Source: Diphasiastrum complanatum (Eukaryota > Streptophyta > Lycopodiopsida > Lycopodiales > Lycopodiaceae). From it: DNA of 64,000 nt. The stretch is taken from positions 3,256,620 through 3,320,619 of the forward strand of contig CM055097.1 in the NCBI GenBank assembly GCA_029204225.1, written 5' to 3'. A model generated the notes under the pieces. It made no database searches. It had not been told where the DNA came from and saw nothing but the letters and a program-made list of their open reading frames with translations. How positions within the stretch are numbered: the stretch's first letter is position 1; each line of letters begins with the position of its first letter. Below, one piece after another: positions 44,315-55,392 of the stretch. The position numbers and the translations under genes are program-made.

Positions 44315-45415
44315 TGACTTGGAGGATCATTCTTGACTTTTCCTTTGTCTTTATCCAATAGAGGTGGCACTTCCTTTGAATCGATCTTTTGAGAGGGATT
44401 TTCCCATTTCAAGACCGTATTATAATGTTGCTTAGCTTGTTTCTTCATTATCGAACATGTGATCCTGCCTCCCTTCAATATAACTGCTTTGGGCGGTTTG
44501 ATTGTTGGTTCATCAGGAACATTACGCACTCCAAATCTGGTCGGATCCATATGATGTAAAATCTGTTCATCCATAAGTTTTGCATTGCCATCATAAGTTA
44601 AGGCATGACTCACTGGTATGAGAACATCCTCAATTGGATCTAGTATAGGTTCTGTTGATATCCAAGCTACATTCAGCACATTTAGTGGAAACGTGATTGG
44701 CGTATCCAAAGTTTGATCTAATAAAAAAATCTCACTCATCTCCGATTGAATATCTTGTTGACACACATATCCTGCTGTACAATCAATTGTTGCAAGAGCT
44801 TTGTTCCAATTGACAGTATCCATTGGAGAATCGTAGTGAACTCCCAATTTTTTTTTTGGTCGATCACAAGTGTGATCCGTTGTTGATGAATCAAAATCAT
44901 CCACTTTTTAAGCCACTGGTTTGATAGTCCAAGTCGTAGGATCAACTTTAACTACACGTTCACAATTTTCAAAAGTGATTTTTCCGGTACCCCAGTTATG
45001 AATTACTTGCACAACTCGTAACCATGGACATCCTAATAGAACTCAGTAGACATTTGGTGCTTCTGATAAGTCCATCACAACGAAAGTAATGACAAACTGT
45101 ACTCCTGCAATCCCGACAAGTATATCTTCCACCATTCCTCATGGACGAACTGTCGTCTGAACAGCTAGCTTAATAGCAAAAGTAACAGACTTAATCTTTG
45201 TAAGGCCCCATTTTGTACATAGCTTTGTAGAAATCAGGTTAACTCCTGAACCGCCATCTATCACGGCTGCTTCTTCCGACAGAGTGATATTCTTCTGTTC
45301 ACTTTCCCAAGCGGCTCCAACATGGAGTACATCGTTAGATTCTTCAAATCCAGCACAAAAAAGCGGCTTCTGATGGACCTCTGGTTCTTCTTGAGCTAAC
45401 TTTTCCGCTAAGACT
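44315..45415 (-). pseudogene. Gypsy R1 linker and protease
   Basis: At about 44315 the integrase zinc-domain side is joined directly to the serine/lysine linker (KGKVKNDPPSHIS), a deletion of about 4 kb relative to L that removes RT and RNase H. Upstream on the - strand follow SEIFLLDQTLDTPITFPLN, FVITFVVMDL, ILLGCPWL (after a TGA at 45043-45045) and VIDGGSGVNLIS near 45270-45240. A TGA at 45139-45141 is shared with L and R2. Confidence 0.8.
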
Positions 45416-46943
45416 TATTTTGCTTTTGGCACCAACTTTAGGAAGTCTCCCAATGAAATATTGATCTTACTAGACAAAATGTTCATGAGTAATTCTGTAT
45501 GCGGTGCTTCCGGTTCAGTCATCTTGAAGGGTTCTTTGTGATAATGTAATTGATCATTCATATCCGTACGTAAATTTCTTGGAGGCTGCAATGGTGAAGA
45601 CCGAACTTCAGTTGTTACTTTAGCAGCTTCAAATTCCTCTTCTTCTTGCAGATGTTTAATCCATTGTCTCATATCCTGATATCTTTGTTTTTCTGCATCA
45701 AGATTTGGATAGACTCCCGATGCTGTTGGTGTATCACTCAATGGTATAGAATCAGCAGGTACTGGATCCACTACTGATTCTTTTTGCTTTTGTGCTCTGG
45801 TGACCACCAGGTGAACTTGGTTTATTTTGAGCTATTGGTCCTTGCTTGATGGTTATCAAATTTATAGGTGTTGTAGCTGGTGGTGGCTTCGGTCTTGCTG
45901 GACAGTCTTTATAGCAATGCCCATATCCACAATCACAACAGAATGGTACAAATTTTTCTTTATTTGGGCATTCTACAACTTTGTGATTTTCTTCACATGC
46001 AAAGCATCCAAGTGGTGCTCTGGACAAAATTTTCGAGGCTTGTTGTTGAGCGGCAGCATAAATGGCATACTGTTCTGAAGATCCACCTTCCTGATCATAA
46101 CCATAGCTCCATTTCTCAGCACTTCCGTAAGGTTTTGGTTCCATCAAATTGGCAGGAGGAGCAGAGTGTTTTGGTGGGGCAGGCAAAGCTAGACGTTTTG
46201 GGTATCCAAGTGTAGATTGTCGTAGTCTTGCTATTGGATTTCTTCCATACTGTGGTTCTCGATATCCCATCTGGGCATACTGTTGCTGAATTATCCAAGG
46301 GTTGAAGTTGTAAAAAGCAGTCTCATAGTCAGGTGAATTACACATATGGCAAACACTAATTTCCATTCGTTTTTTCAATTGAGGACACTCGTTCACTGTG
46401 TGATTTCCTGTACAAATAGAACACCAGATATTTTTCCTAGTAGGAAAAGTCTTTGCAAACTTCTCAGGTTCCTTGCTTGCTTCTCTGTCGAAATTTTCCA
46501 ATGCTTTGATCTTCTCATCAAATTGCAACTACAACTTTTCCATTTGTTTCTGCTGGGTTCGTTGATGCAATAGTGGTGGATGTCGTAGTAGTCTGCCCTG
46601 CTGTATAAGACAACATACTAACATTCGACTCATCATCTGAATCTTCATCCTCCTCCCGAATTGCATCGTCCATAGCATTTTGCAAAAGTGCGTACTCATT
46701 ATGGCGTTTCAGCTCACGTCTGATCCGTTTAGGTAGACCAGACAAAATCCACATAATCATGGCATTTTCATTAATCAGATCAAGTTCACATTCAGATCTA
46801 TGACGTTTCACCCTTTCGATATAATCTCAAACCATTTCCCACTTTTCCATTTTAATTTTACTTAAAAGTAGAAAATGGTCTTCCATAAACTTCCACGGTT
46901 TGAACCGTGTGATAAGGGCTCGTTTAACAACCTCCCAATCTAT
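45415..46943 (-). pseudogene. Gypsy R1 gag, middle and C-terminal part
   Basis: Blocks in order: FKPWKFMEDHFLLLSKIKME, LPKRIRRELKRHNEYA, a repeated-threonine stretch, then one 258-codon frame (46528-45752) with CCHC knuckles CSICTGNHTVNEC, CHMCNSPDYETAFY (last cysteine lost), CFACEENHKVVEC and CGYGHCYKDC. CGA is kept at 46367-46369 where L and R2 have TGA. About 40 codons after the threonine stretch are missing compared with R2. Confidence 0.85.
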
Positions 46944-46948
46944 ACGTT

Positions 46949-47709
46949 TGTAGTGGGTTTCTTTCCTTGCCTAACCTGAATCCAAGATCTAGTCAATCTA
47001 GCATCAAAGAGACGGAGTTAGTTGTCACACGTAGGTTCGTTCCCATGAGAGCGATAGTATAGTTCAGATTTCAACATGAATGGAGGATCTAACACTAACA
47101 TCTATTAACACTAAGCATTAACACTACATCCATTAACCCTACTTCCATTAACCCTAAATTGATAACAATGATAGAAACTTACTCTTCTCTCTCTCCTTTT
47201 CTCTCTCACAAAAAGCATAAGAAATAGCAATCCCAATAATGTTCAAATCCAACAATTAGCAAATACAAAGGAAGCATGAGAAATGGAGGAAAAGAAAGGA
47301 AGAGCAAGGACATTCATCAATCCATTTCTAAAGAGAACCAATCTGCTTTATTGAAATGAGAAAATGAACATAAAGAGCAACTCGAGTTGGTCTCTTTTTA
47401 TAGTAGAGAGGAGGACCCTGGCCTCTGAATCCTATTGGTCCAGTCTTGCCTCTCTTTTTATTCAAATTTAAAAAAGTGTGAGAACCATCAAAATTGGAGG
47501 GAAGCCCAACTTTATTCACTAACTTGACATTTAGGCCCTGCGACATTAAAAGTCTCGCAAAAAGGCCTAAAGTCCTTTTATTAACATTCTAATTAATCAA
47601 ATAACTATGTGATCATTGGGTTGGACTTACACACACAGGGTGCCAAACCTCTCTCACTTATTAACTAGGGTTAGGGTTGCCTTGGGATCCGCAAACCCCC
47701 CCTCCAACA
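46949..47709 (-). mobile_element. Solo LTR of the same Gypsy family inserted in R1 gag
   Basis: 761 bp, TGTAGTGGG at 46949 and CCTCCAACA at 47709, with gag sequence on both sides and no internal domain. The flanking 5-mers are ACGTT (46944-46948) and ATGCT (47710-47714). The uninterrupted gag in R2 has ACGCT here, so each flank differs from it by one C-to-T change. This is a 5-bp target duplication after decay. The solo form implies LTR-LTR recombination. Confidence 0.85.
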
Positions 47710-47946
47710 ATGCTCAATTTCAAATTGGTTATAATACCAATCTTGTGTTGCGCCTATTAAAGCCATAGGAAACAGCTTAAGTTTATCTTGAGGATAAATC
47801 TCACCATAGACCTCACAGGATTCAACATAGATTTGAAGAAATCTAACTGGATCTGTTAATCCATTATATTTGGATAGATCCAATCGGGGTGCTCTTCTAA
47901 TAATAATTGGATTGACCTCCTGTGGAGCAGCTCCAGGGGCAGCCAT
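47710..47946 (-). pseudogene. Gypsy R1 gag N-terminus
   Basis: ATG at 47946 starts MAAPGAAPQEVNPIIIRRAP, then LDLSKYNGLTDPVRFLQIY and ALIGATQDWYYNQ. This is the retrotransposon gag domain, and its remainder is on the other side of the solo LTR. Confidence 0.9.
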
Positions 47947-49172
47947 TTTTACAAATTTAGATCAAATCGATAATGAGATTGGATATTGGTTTTTTCAAAA
48001 AAAAACTATTTCAGATTAGATCTGCTAGCTCTATTTCACTTTTCAAGAATCTGATTCTATATGATGAAAAAACTTTCTGAAATTCAATCAATCGATACTT
48101 CTCAAAAATGATAAATCTCTCAGAATCCAATTCAGAATATATCAGATTTGATCCAAATTTTGACAAAGACTTGATCTGGAAAATCAGAAACTAAAAATAG
48201 GACTGGCGAAGATTCTCTAGGCGAAGGTTGGCTCGGCGAAGGTTCAATAGTGCTATTTTGAAAAAAAAAAAAAAAAAACTCTCTGAACACTTTTTTGGCA
48301 ATTTCTTGGAAAATAACCTTCGCCGTCTTCTCAAATGGAAGATCTGACACAGACAAAACTATGGAAAATCGAACGAAGGTTTCTAACACAAGGAAATATA
48401 GTTTCTATAATCTAACGAGGGTAAAAATCAAGATTTTTTGTGATTTGATCAAGAAGAATCTTCGTCGAACTCAAAAATAGTATTTTTCTATAAATAGAAT
48501 GTTTTGGAAACTCGGCAAAGGTTCTGGCGAAGGACCAAGAGTAATACGGGTAATTTTGCAAAAAAGTGACTTTTTTTTTGGCAAAAATATGACAATATGA
48601 CAACTGATCCTCTGAAACCTTTCTATATTTGGTATTATTCTTTGTCGACCTGGCAGTAGATAGATCTGAATCACATCTAAGCACAGTGAATCGGGCGAAG
48701 GTTCTTCTTCTATATTGTTTTAGGGTTTTGATAATTTTTGGTATTTTTTGGTGGCTTTTTTGATGTTTTTGGAAATCTGCTGGGAATTAATCTCCGCCCT
48801 TCAAACTGAAGGTTTCGTAAACAAAAGTGAAAGTGTTTGCAACTCGGCGAAGGTTTTTAGAAAGAGGGTAAAAAGTTTTGAGCTCTGATGACGCTTTTTG
48901 TCTCTTTTTGACCAAATTTAGTAGATTTGACCGATTTTTGTTATTTTCTCTGATATCTCATATCCAAATGGATCTTAAGATTGGTAATCTGAATAGCTTT
49001 CCCTGTTTAATAATCAGATTAGATTTCAAACAAGCAAATCCACTCAAATCAAGCAAAATCAATCCCAAACTAATCCTAAAATGCAGATTTAACACTATTC
49101 ATGCCACAACAAGATGCCTAATGCAAGCTAACCATCAACCAAACATGCTGCAAATTGAAAAATTGGCGTAGC
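47947..49172 (-). other. Leader of Gypsy R1
   Basis: About 1.2 kb of noncoding sequence between gag and the primer site. It has repeated GGCGAAGGTT motifs (three within 48203-48242) and an A-run of about 18 at 48260-48278. No upstream ORF is convincing. Confidence 0.75.
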
Positions 49173-49190
49173 TCCCCGGCAACGGCGCCA
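49173..49190 (-). other. Primer-binding site of Gypsy R1 (unmutated)
   Basis: TGGCGCCGTTGCCGGGGA on the - strand, four bases from the LTR. It matches the common Athila/Tat-type primer site. Confidence 0.9.
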
Positions 49191-49194
49191 AGAT

Positions 49195-49951
49195 TGTAAT
49201 GGGTTTCTTTCCTTGCCTAACCTGAATCCAAGATCTAGTCAATCTAGCATCAAAGAGACGGAGTTAGTTGTCATGCGTAGGTTCGTTCCCATGAGAGCGA
49301 TAGTATAGTTCAGATTTCAACATGAATGGAGGATCTAACACTAACATCCATTAACACTAAGCATTAACACTATATCCATTAACCCTACTTCCATTAACCC
49401 TAAATTCACAGTAATGATAGAAACTTACTCTTCTCTCTCTCCTTTTCTCTCTCACAAAAAGCATAAGAAATAGCAATCCCAATAATGATCAAATCCAACA
49501 ATTAGCAAATACAAAGGAAGCATGAGAAATGGAGGAAAAGAAAGGAAGAGCAAGGACATTCATCAATCCATTTCTAAAGAAAACCAATCTGCTTTATTGA
49601 AATGAGGAAATGAACATCAGGAGCAACTCGAGTTGGTCCCTTTTTATAGTAGAGAGTAGGACCCTGGCCTCTGAATCCTATTGGTCCAGTCTTGCCTCTC
49701 TTTTTATTCAAATTTAAAAAAATGTGGGAACCATCAAAATTGGAGGGAAACCCAACTTTATTTACTAGCTTGACATTTAGGCCCTGCGACATTAAAAGTC
49801 CCGCAAAAAGGCCTAAAGTCCTTTTATTAACATTCTAATCAATCAAATAACTATGTGATCATTGGGTTGGACTTACACACACAGGATGCCAAATCTCTCT
49901 CACTTATTAACTAGGGTTAGGGTTGCCTTGGGATCCGCAAACCCTCCAACA
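49195..49951 (-). repeat. 5' LTR of Gypsy R1
   Basis: 757 bp, TGTTGGAGGG at 49951 to CCATTACA at 49195 on the - strand. The + side flank at 49952 is TAACG, followed by Tat gag coding sequence. Confidence 0.95.
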
Positions 49952-50171
49952 TAACGGCTAGGCACTGGTATCATAGTCTGCAAAGAGGCTCAATTCACAC
50001 CATCGAGGAGTTCCATAGACTATTTTTAATTGAGTATGCTCCTCACCAAATGGCTGATGGCCTACTGTTCACACTGACTTCCCTACAGCAAGGAAGTAAC
50101 GAAACCATCCAACAATATTGGTGTCGTTTGACAGAGTTGTCACGCCAAGTGGAACCCACTAGTTGGTGTAC
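49952..50171 (+). pseudogene. Gypsy (Tat-like) gag fragment
   Basis: Open in one frame from the LTR edge: ARHWYHSLQRGSIHTIEEFH, then LFLIEYAPHQMADGLLF and QQYWCRLTELSRQVEP. The pattern W..L..GSI....F...F, followed by a Q-rich turn and RF/RL, is that of the retrotransposon gag domain. It differs from the Athila-like gag in this window. R1 appears to have inserted into it, and it is cut at 50171 by a copy of the TGTTAGC repeat. Confidence 0.7.
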
Positions 50172-51091
50172 CTCCCAAATCTTTTAGCCTCCAAGGTGGT
50201 TTGGCATTTAAATTCCCAATTTTGGGTGAGGCCCTTTTTCAACCCCTATTTTCAGTAGGCGGCCTTCATTTTTCTCTAGGTACCTTTGTTTTTGGCCTTT
50301 CTTCGATTTTTCAAGGGTCCTGTGTCTACTGCTCATTTATCTGGGTTTTTGGCCGGTTGGGTAACCACTTAATTTGCCACATCATCCATCACACACTGAA
50401 AAGTACTTGGCACATTGCATAGCCCAAACGACATAATCCTCTAAAAATAGGTCTCTTGGCCCACATATTTCGTTAATTGCCCGTAAATTGCCCAAACTTT
50501 ACCGTTAGGGTTTCTGTGACTCCTTGACACTGAATCCATATTTTCCGATCCCGTTTTTACCCGAAATCTTTCTTTCTTGAATTTTTTCTTCTGTGGTTGA
50601 CTTTTTTGGCATTCATGACTAGGGCTCCCACGACAACACGGTTTCCCACGACAATACAATGAGTGATCATATATTAGTAAAAAATGGACTCAGTACATGG
50701 TGAGAGTTTAGCACGGTCATATCAGCTATTTTTTTACAACTGGCCATTTTTTTGAAAAGCCGTAAAATATTTACTGGCCATTTTGAAGACCGCAAAATTT
50801 GCTATAGCCTCAATTAGGACAGACTGGGACCCAATTCTAGGTGGACCGACACTTTTGGCTCGGTCTTTACAAAAATTGGCCACAAAATATTTTTGACGAA
50901 TTTTTTCTGAAAATCAGTTTCTTACTTTTAAATTGTGCCTAGTCACTTTACGGGCGGGCTGAGACCCAAATCTACAACAAATTTGTGCCGATTTTTCTCT
51001 AATAACCGGGTTTTACATGCCGATTTTTCAATTATTGCGAGCTTAAGCTTCAATATTAGCCCGATTTTCCATGCAAAAATATCGGCTAACA
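50172..51091 (-). repeat. Third copy of the TGTTAGCC repeat
   Basis: On the - strand it starts TGTTAGCCGATATTTT at 51091 and matches 27253-27740 and 58851-58360, ending near 50172 (TGTACCTCCC on +). TTGG occurs on both outer sides (50168-50171 and 51092-51095), a possible 4-bp target duplication. Compared with the arm copies it has about 340 bp more (50660-51000) and an 85-bp foreign insert (50371-50455). Confidence 0.6.
50371..50455 (-). pseudogene. 85-bp Gypsy reverse transcriptase fragment inserted in the repeat
   Basis: On the - strand one frame reads IMSFGLCNVPSTFQ then CVMDDVAN, the conserved RT block just before the catalytic YxDD. The two other copies of the repeat lack it and read straight through (ACCACTT/TTGGCCCAC). 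It is not identical to the Athila-like RT here (SFGLCNAPSSFQRVMQ), so it came from another family. Confidence 0.75.
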
Positions 51092-52010
51092 TTGGCAACT
51101 ACCACTAGGGAGTATGGTCCCCATACGGCGGACCCAGAGTAGGCTGGTTTTGCAGACCAACTCCTGGTGGTGGATCAAGTTTAGTTGGCTCAGCACCCTT
51201 GCTAGGTGATGCTAACCACAATGAGTTGGTAGGATGTCTTCAACAACTTCCTATCCAAAGGTCATCGATTGAGCCCTTAGGATCCATCTGCAACCGGATT
51301 GGATTTAATCACAGCATCTTTGAACAATTTGGTGTCTTCATATCTACAAAAACTCACATGTTGCCTAAATGACAAATGCTCCCATTCCCATCAGTGTAAG
51401 ACAATGCCCACCTTCGGACCCATACATGGAGGGATATGCAAATGCAAATCTCAAGATTGGAGATGGGATGATATGGATGCAAGTCATCAGTATTGTGTCT
51501 AACAACGGGTCATTGATGTGTGTGTGAATGCATACGCAATGAGGCTTTAGTGCCCCAAGTCTGAAACCGGTCCTGACTGGTGATTACCAACTTTTTTTTT
51601 GTTTTTTGTTTGTTTTTGTTTAGACATTCAACTTATACTCTCTAAGAACTGATTTGATAGGGAATAACCATTTCTCCTCTCTGTACTGACTCTTCTCTCA
51701 AACCCTAAATTCTAACAGTAGTCCATGTAGGACAACTTATTGTCCTAAGATCCAATACACAAGATGGTAGGAAGTACTATTTTTCCTCTAGTCTATGATC
51801 AATTAGGAAAATTGTCCTCACCTCTTATGGATGTGCGAGGCGTCACTCTTCCTCACAAATTGGTTCGAGATTTGATAGAGATGGTTGAAGTCTTTTTTTT
51901 TTTTTTTGACTTTTCTCTCAGTCTTTCTTTCTCTCTTTTTTTTCGATTTTTTTTTCTTCTTTTATATATTTTTTTCTTCTGTGCTTTACCCATTGGGCGA
52001 TGGAGTCATC
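51092..52010. other. Unassigned debris between repeat copy and Gypsy R2
   Basis: May continue the gag-bearing element interrupted at 50171. It includes a T-rich, low-complexity part (51590-51620, 51893-51980). No domain recognised. Confidence 0.4.
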
Positions 52011-52040
52011 ATAACTACATCATCCAGTGTATAACATTTA
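52011..52040 (-). repeat. 30-bp templated copy at the broken end of Gypsy R2
   Basis: These 30 bases are identical and in the same orientation to 52235-52264, which lies inside R2 pol (the CYTLDDVVI codons). They sit next to the point where R2 pol ends (about 52053), with about 12 unmatched bases between. This looks like filler DNA copied from nearby during break repair. Confidence 0.8.
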
Positions 52041-52052
52041 TGACATAACACT

Positions 52053-53265
52053 AAATAAGTAACAAACAGAGTGCTTGATACTGTTCAGGAGTAAGTTGTG
52101 ATCCCACTTGTACAATCTTTTCCGGTTCTCCTGGTACTGCAAGATTCATTGGCTGCGTCCTAGCTGGGCCATCGTAAACCTCTTTAGATTTCGGCATGTG
52201 TTCTTCAAGTTCACGATGTGCTTTAGGTAATATGATAACTACATCATCCAGTGTATAACATTTAAAATGCTCTGGCATATCATGCTGGACTACATTTGCT
52301 TGTTCTTTTTCGAAAGGACTTGTCTTGGATCTTTATTTAGCCTTCTTAGCAGGAATTGATCGTGGAGGTGATGACTTTTGAGATGATAAATCTTTCTTCA
52401 CATGTGAAGACTTCCTAGACGATGATGTCATGCTGGAAATCTGACTTGAAGAATCATTCTTGACTTTTCCTTTGCCTTTATCCAATAAGGGTGGCACTTC
52501 CTTGGAATCAATCTTTTGAGGGAGATTTTTCCATTTCAGGACCGTATTATAATCTTGCTTAGCTTGTTTCTTCATCATCGATCGTGTGATCCTGTCTCCC
52601 TTCAATATAACTGCTTTGGGCGATTTGATTGTTGGTGCATCAGGAACATTACGCACTCCAAATCTGATTGGATCCATATGATGTAGAATCTGTTCATCCG
52701 TAAGTTCTGCATTGCCATCATAAGTTAAGGCATGGCTCACTGGTATGAGATCATCCTCAATTGGATCTAGTATAGGTTCTGTTGATATCAAAGCTACATT
52801 CAGCACATTTAGTGGAAACGTGATTGGCGTATCCAAAGTTTGATCTAATAAGAAAATCTCGCTCATCTCTGATTGAATATCTTGTTGACACACATATCCT
52901 GCTGTACAATCAATTGTTGCAAGAGCTTCGTTCCAATTGACAGTATCCGTTGGAGAATCGTAGCAAACTCCCAATTTTTTTTCTGGTCGATCACAAGTGT
53001 GATCCATTGTTGATGAATCCAAATCATCCGCTTTTTGAGCCACTGGTTTGATAGTCCAAGTCGTAGGATCAACTTTAACTACACGTTTACAATTTTCAAA
53101 AGTGATTTTTCCGGTACCCCAGTTATGAATCACTTGCGCAACTCGTAACCATGGATGTCCTAATAGAACTCAGTAGACATTTGGTGCTTCTGGTAAGTCC
53201 ATCATGACGAAAGTAATGACGAACTGTACTCCTGCAATCTTGACAAGTATATCTTCCAACATTCC
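52053..53265 (-). pseudogene. Gypsy R2 protease C-terminus, linker and start of pol
   Basis: A 266-codon frame (53133-52333) carries WGTGKITFENCKRVVKVD, SEIFLLDQTLDTPITFPLN and the SRKSS-rich tail. A stop separates it from MPEHFKCYTLDDVVIILPKA (52278 down to 52053). TGA codons at 53276-53278 and 53170-53172 interrupt the protease side. The RT is missing altogether. Confidence 0.85.
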
Positions 53266-55392
53266 TCATGGACAAACTATCATTTGAACAGCTAGCTTAA
53301 TAGCAAAAGTAACAGGCTTTATCTTTCTAAGGCCCCATTTTGTACATAGCTTTGTAGAAATCAGGTTAACTCCTGAACCGCCATCTATCACGGCTGCTTC
53401 TTCAAAAAATTGTCTATGTTGTATCGGCAGAGTGATATTCTTCTGTTCACTTTCCCAAGCTATTCCAACATGGAGTACATCGTTAGATTCTTCAAATCCA
53501 GCACAAAAAAGCGGCTCCTGATGGACTTCTGGTTCTTCTTGAGCTAACTTTTGCGCTAAGAGTTCTTTTGCTTTTGGCACCAACTTTAGGAACTCTCTCA
53601 ATAAAATATTGATCTTGCTAGACAAAATGTTCATGAGTAATTTTGTATGCGGTGCTTCTGGTTCAGTCATGTTGACAAGTTCTTTGTGATGATGTAATTG
53701 ATCATTCATATCCGTACGTAAATTTCTTGGAGGCTGTAATGGTAAAGACCGAACTTCAGTTGTTACTTTAGCAGCTTCAAGTTCCTCTTCTTCTTGCAGA
53801 TGTTTAATCCACTGTCTCATATCCTGATATCTTCGTTTTTTTGCATTAAGATTTGGATAGACTCCCGATGTTGTTGGTGTTTCGTTCAATGGTATAGAAT
53901 CAGCAGGTACTGGATCCACTAATGGTTCTTTTTTAGCTAACTTTTGTGCTTTGGAGACCACAATCAAGGGTGCACTTGGTTTATTCTGAGCTACTGATGC
54001 TTGCTTGATTGTTATCAAGTTTACAGGTGTTGTAGCTAGTGGTGGCTTCGGTCTTGCTGGACAGTCTTTATAGCAATGCCCATATCCACAATCACGACCA
54101 AATGGTACAATTTTCTCTTTATTTCGGCATTTTACAACTCTGTGATTTTCTCCACATGTAAAGCATCCAAGTGGTGCTCTAGCCCAATTTCTCGAGGCTT
54201 GTTGTTGAGTGGCAGCATAAATGGCATATTGTTCTGAAGATCCACCTTCCTGATCATTACCATAGCTCCATTGCTCTACACTTCCGTAAGGTTCTGGTTC
54301 CATCAAATTGGCAGGAGGAGTGGAGTGTTTTGGTGGGGCAGGCAAAGCTAGACGTTCCGGGTATCCAAGAGTAGATTGTTGCAGTCTTGCTGTCGGATTT
54401 CCTCCATACTCTGGATCTCGATATCCCATCTGGGCATACCGTTGCTGAATTATCTGAGGGTTGAAGTTGCAAAAAGCAGTCTCATGGTTAGGTGAACTAC
54501 ACAGATGGCAAACACTGATTTCCATTCATTTTTTCAATTGAGGACACTCGTTCACTGTGTGATTTCCTGTACAAATAGAACACCATATATTTTCGCTGGT
54601 AGGAAAAGTCTTTGCAAACTTCTCAGGTTCCTTGTTTGCTTCTTTGTGGAAATTTTCCAATGCTTTGATCTTCTCATCAAATTGCAACTACAACTTTTCC
54701 ATCTGTTTCTGCTGGGTCTTCCCAAGTTTCTCGAACTCATTGAGCATCATTTCTGTAGTAGCATTGACATTCGTTGATGCAATAGTGGTGGATGTCGTAG
54801 TAGTCTGCCCTGCCATATAAGACAACATATTGACATTCGTCTCATCATCTGAATCTTCATCCTCCTCCCGAATTGCATCGTCCATAGCATTTTGCAAAGG
54901 TGCATACTCATTATGGCGTTTCAGCTCACGTCTGATACGTTTAGGTAGACCTGACAAAAACCACATAATCATGGCATTTTTACTAATCAGCTCAGGTTCA
55001 CATTCGGATCTAAGATGTTTCACCCTTTCGATATAATCTCAAACCATTTCCCGCTTTTCCATTTTAATTTTGCTTAAAAGTAGGAAATGGTCTTCCATAA
55101 ACTTCCTCGGTTTGAACCGTGTGATAAGGGCTTGTTTAACAACCTCCCAATCTGTACGCTTAGTTTCATCTTGGTTATAATACCAATCTTGTGCTGCGCC
55201 TATTAAGGCTATAGGAAATAGCTTAAGTTTATCTTGAGGATAAATCTCACCATAGACCTCACAGGATTCAGCATAGATTTGAAGAAATCTAATTGGATCT
55301 GTTAATCCATTATATTTGGGTAGATCCAATCAAGGTGGTCTTCTTACAATAATTGGATTGACCTCCTGTGGAGCACCTCCAGGAGCAGCCAT
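53266..55392 (-). pseudogene. Gypsy R2 gag-protease, most complete copy
   Basis: ATG at 55392 starts gag (MAAPGGAPQEVNPII). Order: LDLPKYNGLTDPIRFLQIY, ALIGAAQDWYYNQ, FKPRKFMEDHFLLL, LSGLPKRIRRELKRHNEYA, and a threonine-rich stretch. A TAG (54688-54690) and a TGA (54526-54528) follow, then a 419-codon frame. Zinc knuckles are CSICTGNHTVNEC (about 54585-54540), CHLCSSPNHETAFC (about 54515-54474), CFTCGENHRVVKC (about 54169-54131) and CGYGHCYKDC (about 54095-54060). It ends with the protease motif VIDGGSGVNLIS near 53390-53355. Early stops also occur near 55325 and 55038. Gag with several knuckles should bind the element RNA; this copy cannot be translated whole. Confidence 0.9.

Larger units (their letters stand above)
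39885..49951 (-). mobile_element. Gypsy element R1 (Athila-like), - strand
   Basis: Reading downward: 5' LTR 49951-49195, primer site 49190-49173, leader, gag (split by a solo LTR), protease, linker, then a deletion that removes RT and most of RNase H, integrase, noncoding region, ORF3, purine tract and a U3-only 3' LTR. It is the only copy with ORF3 and a 3' LTR edge. Its 5' flank (49952 on) is not the CCATT/AATGG flank of L and R2, so it is a different insertion. Confidence 0.85.
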
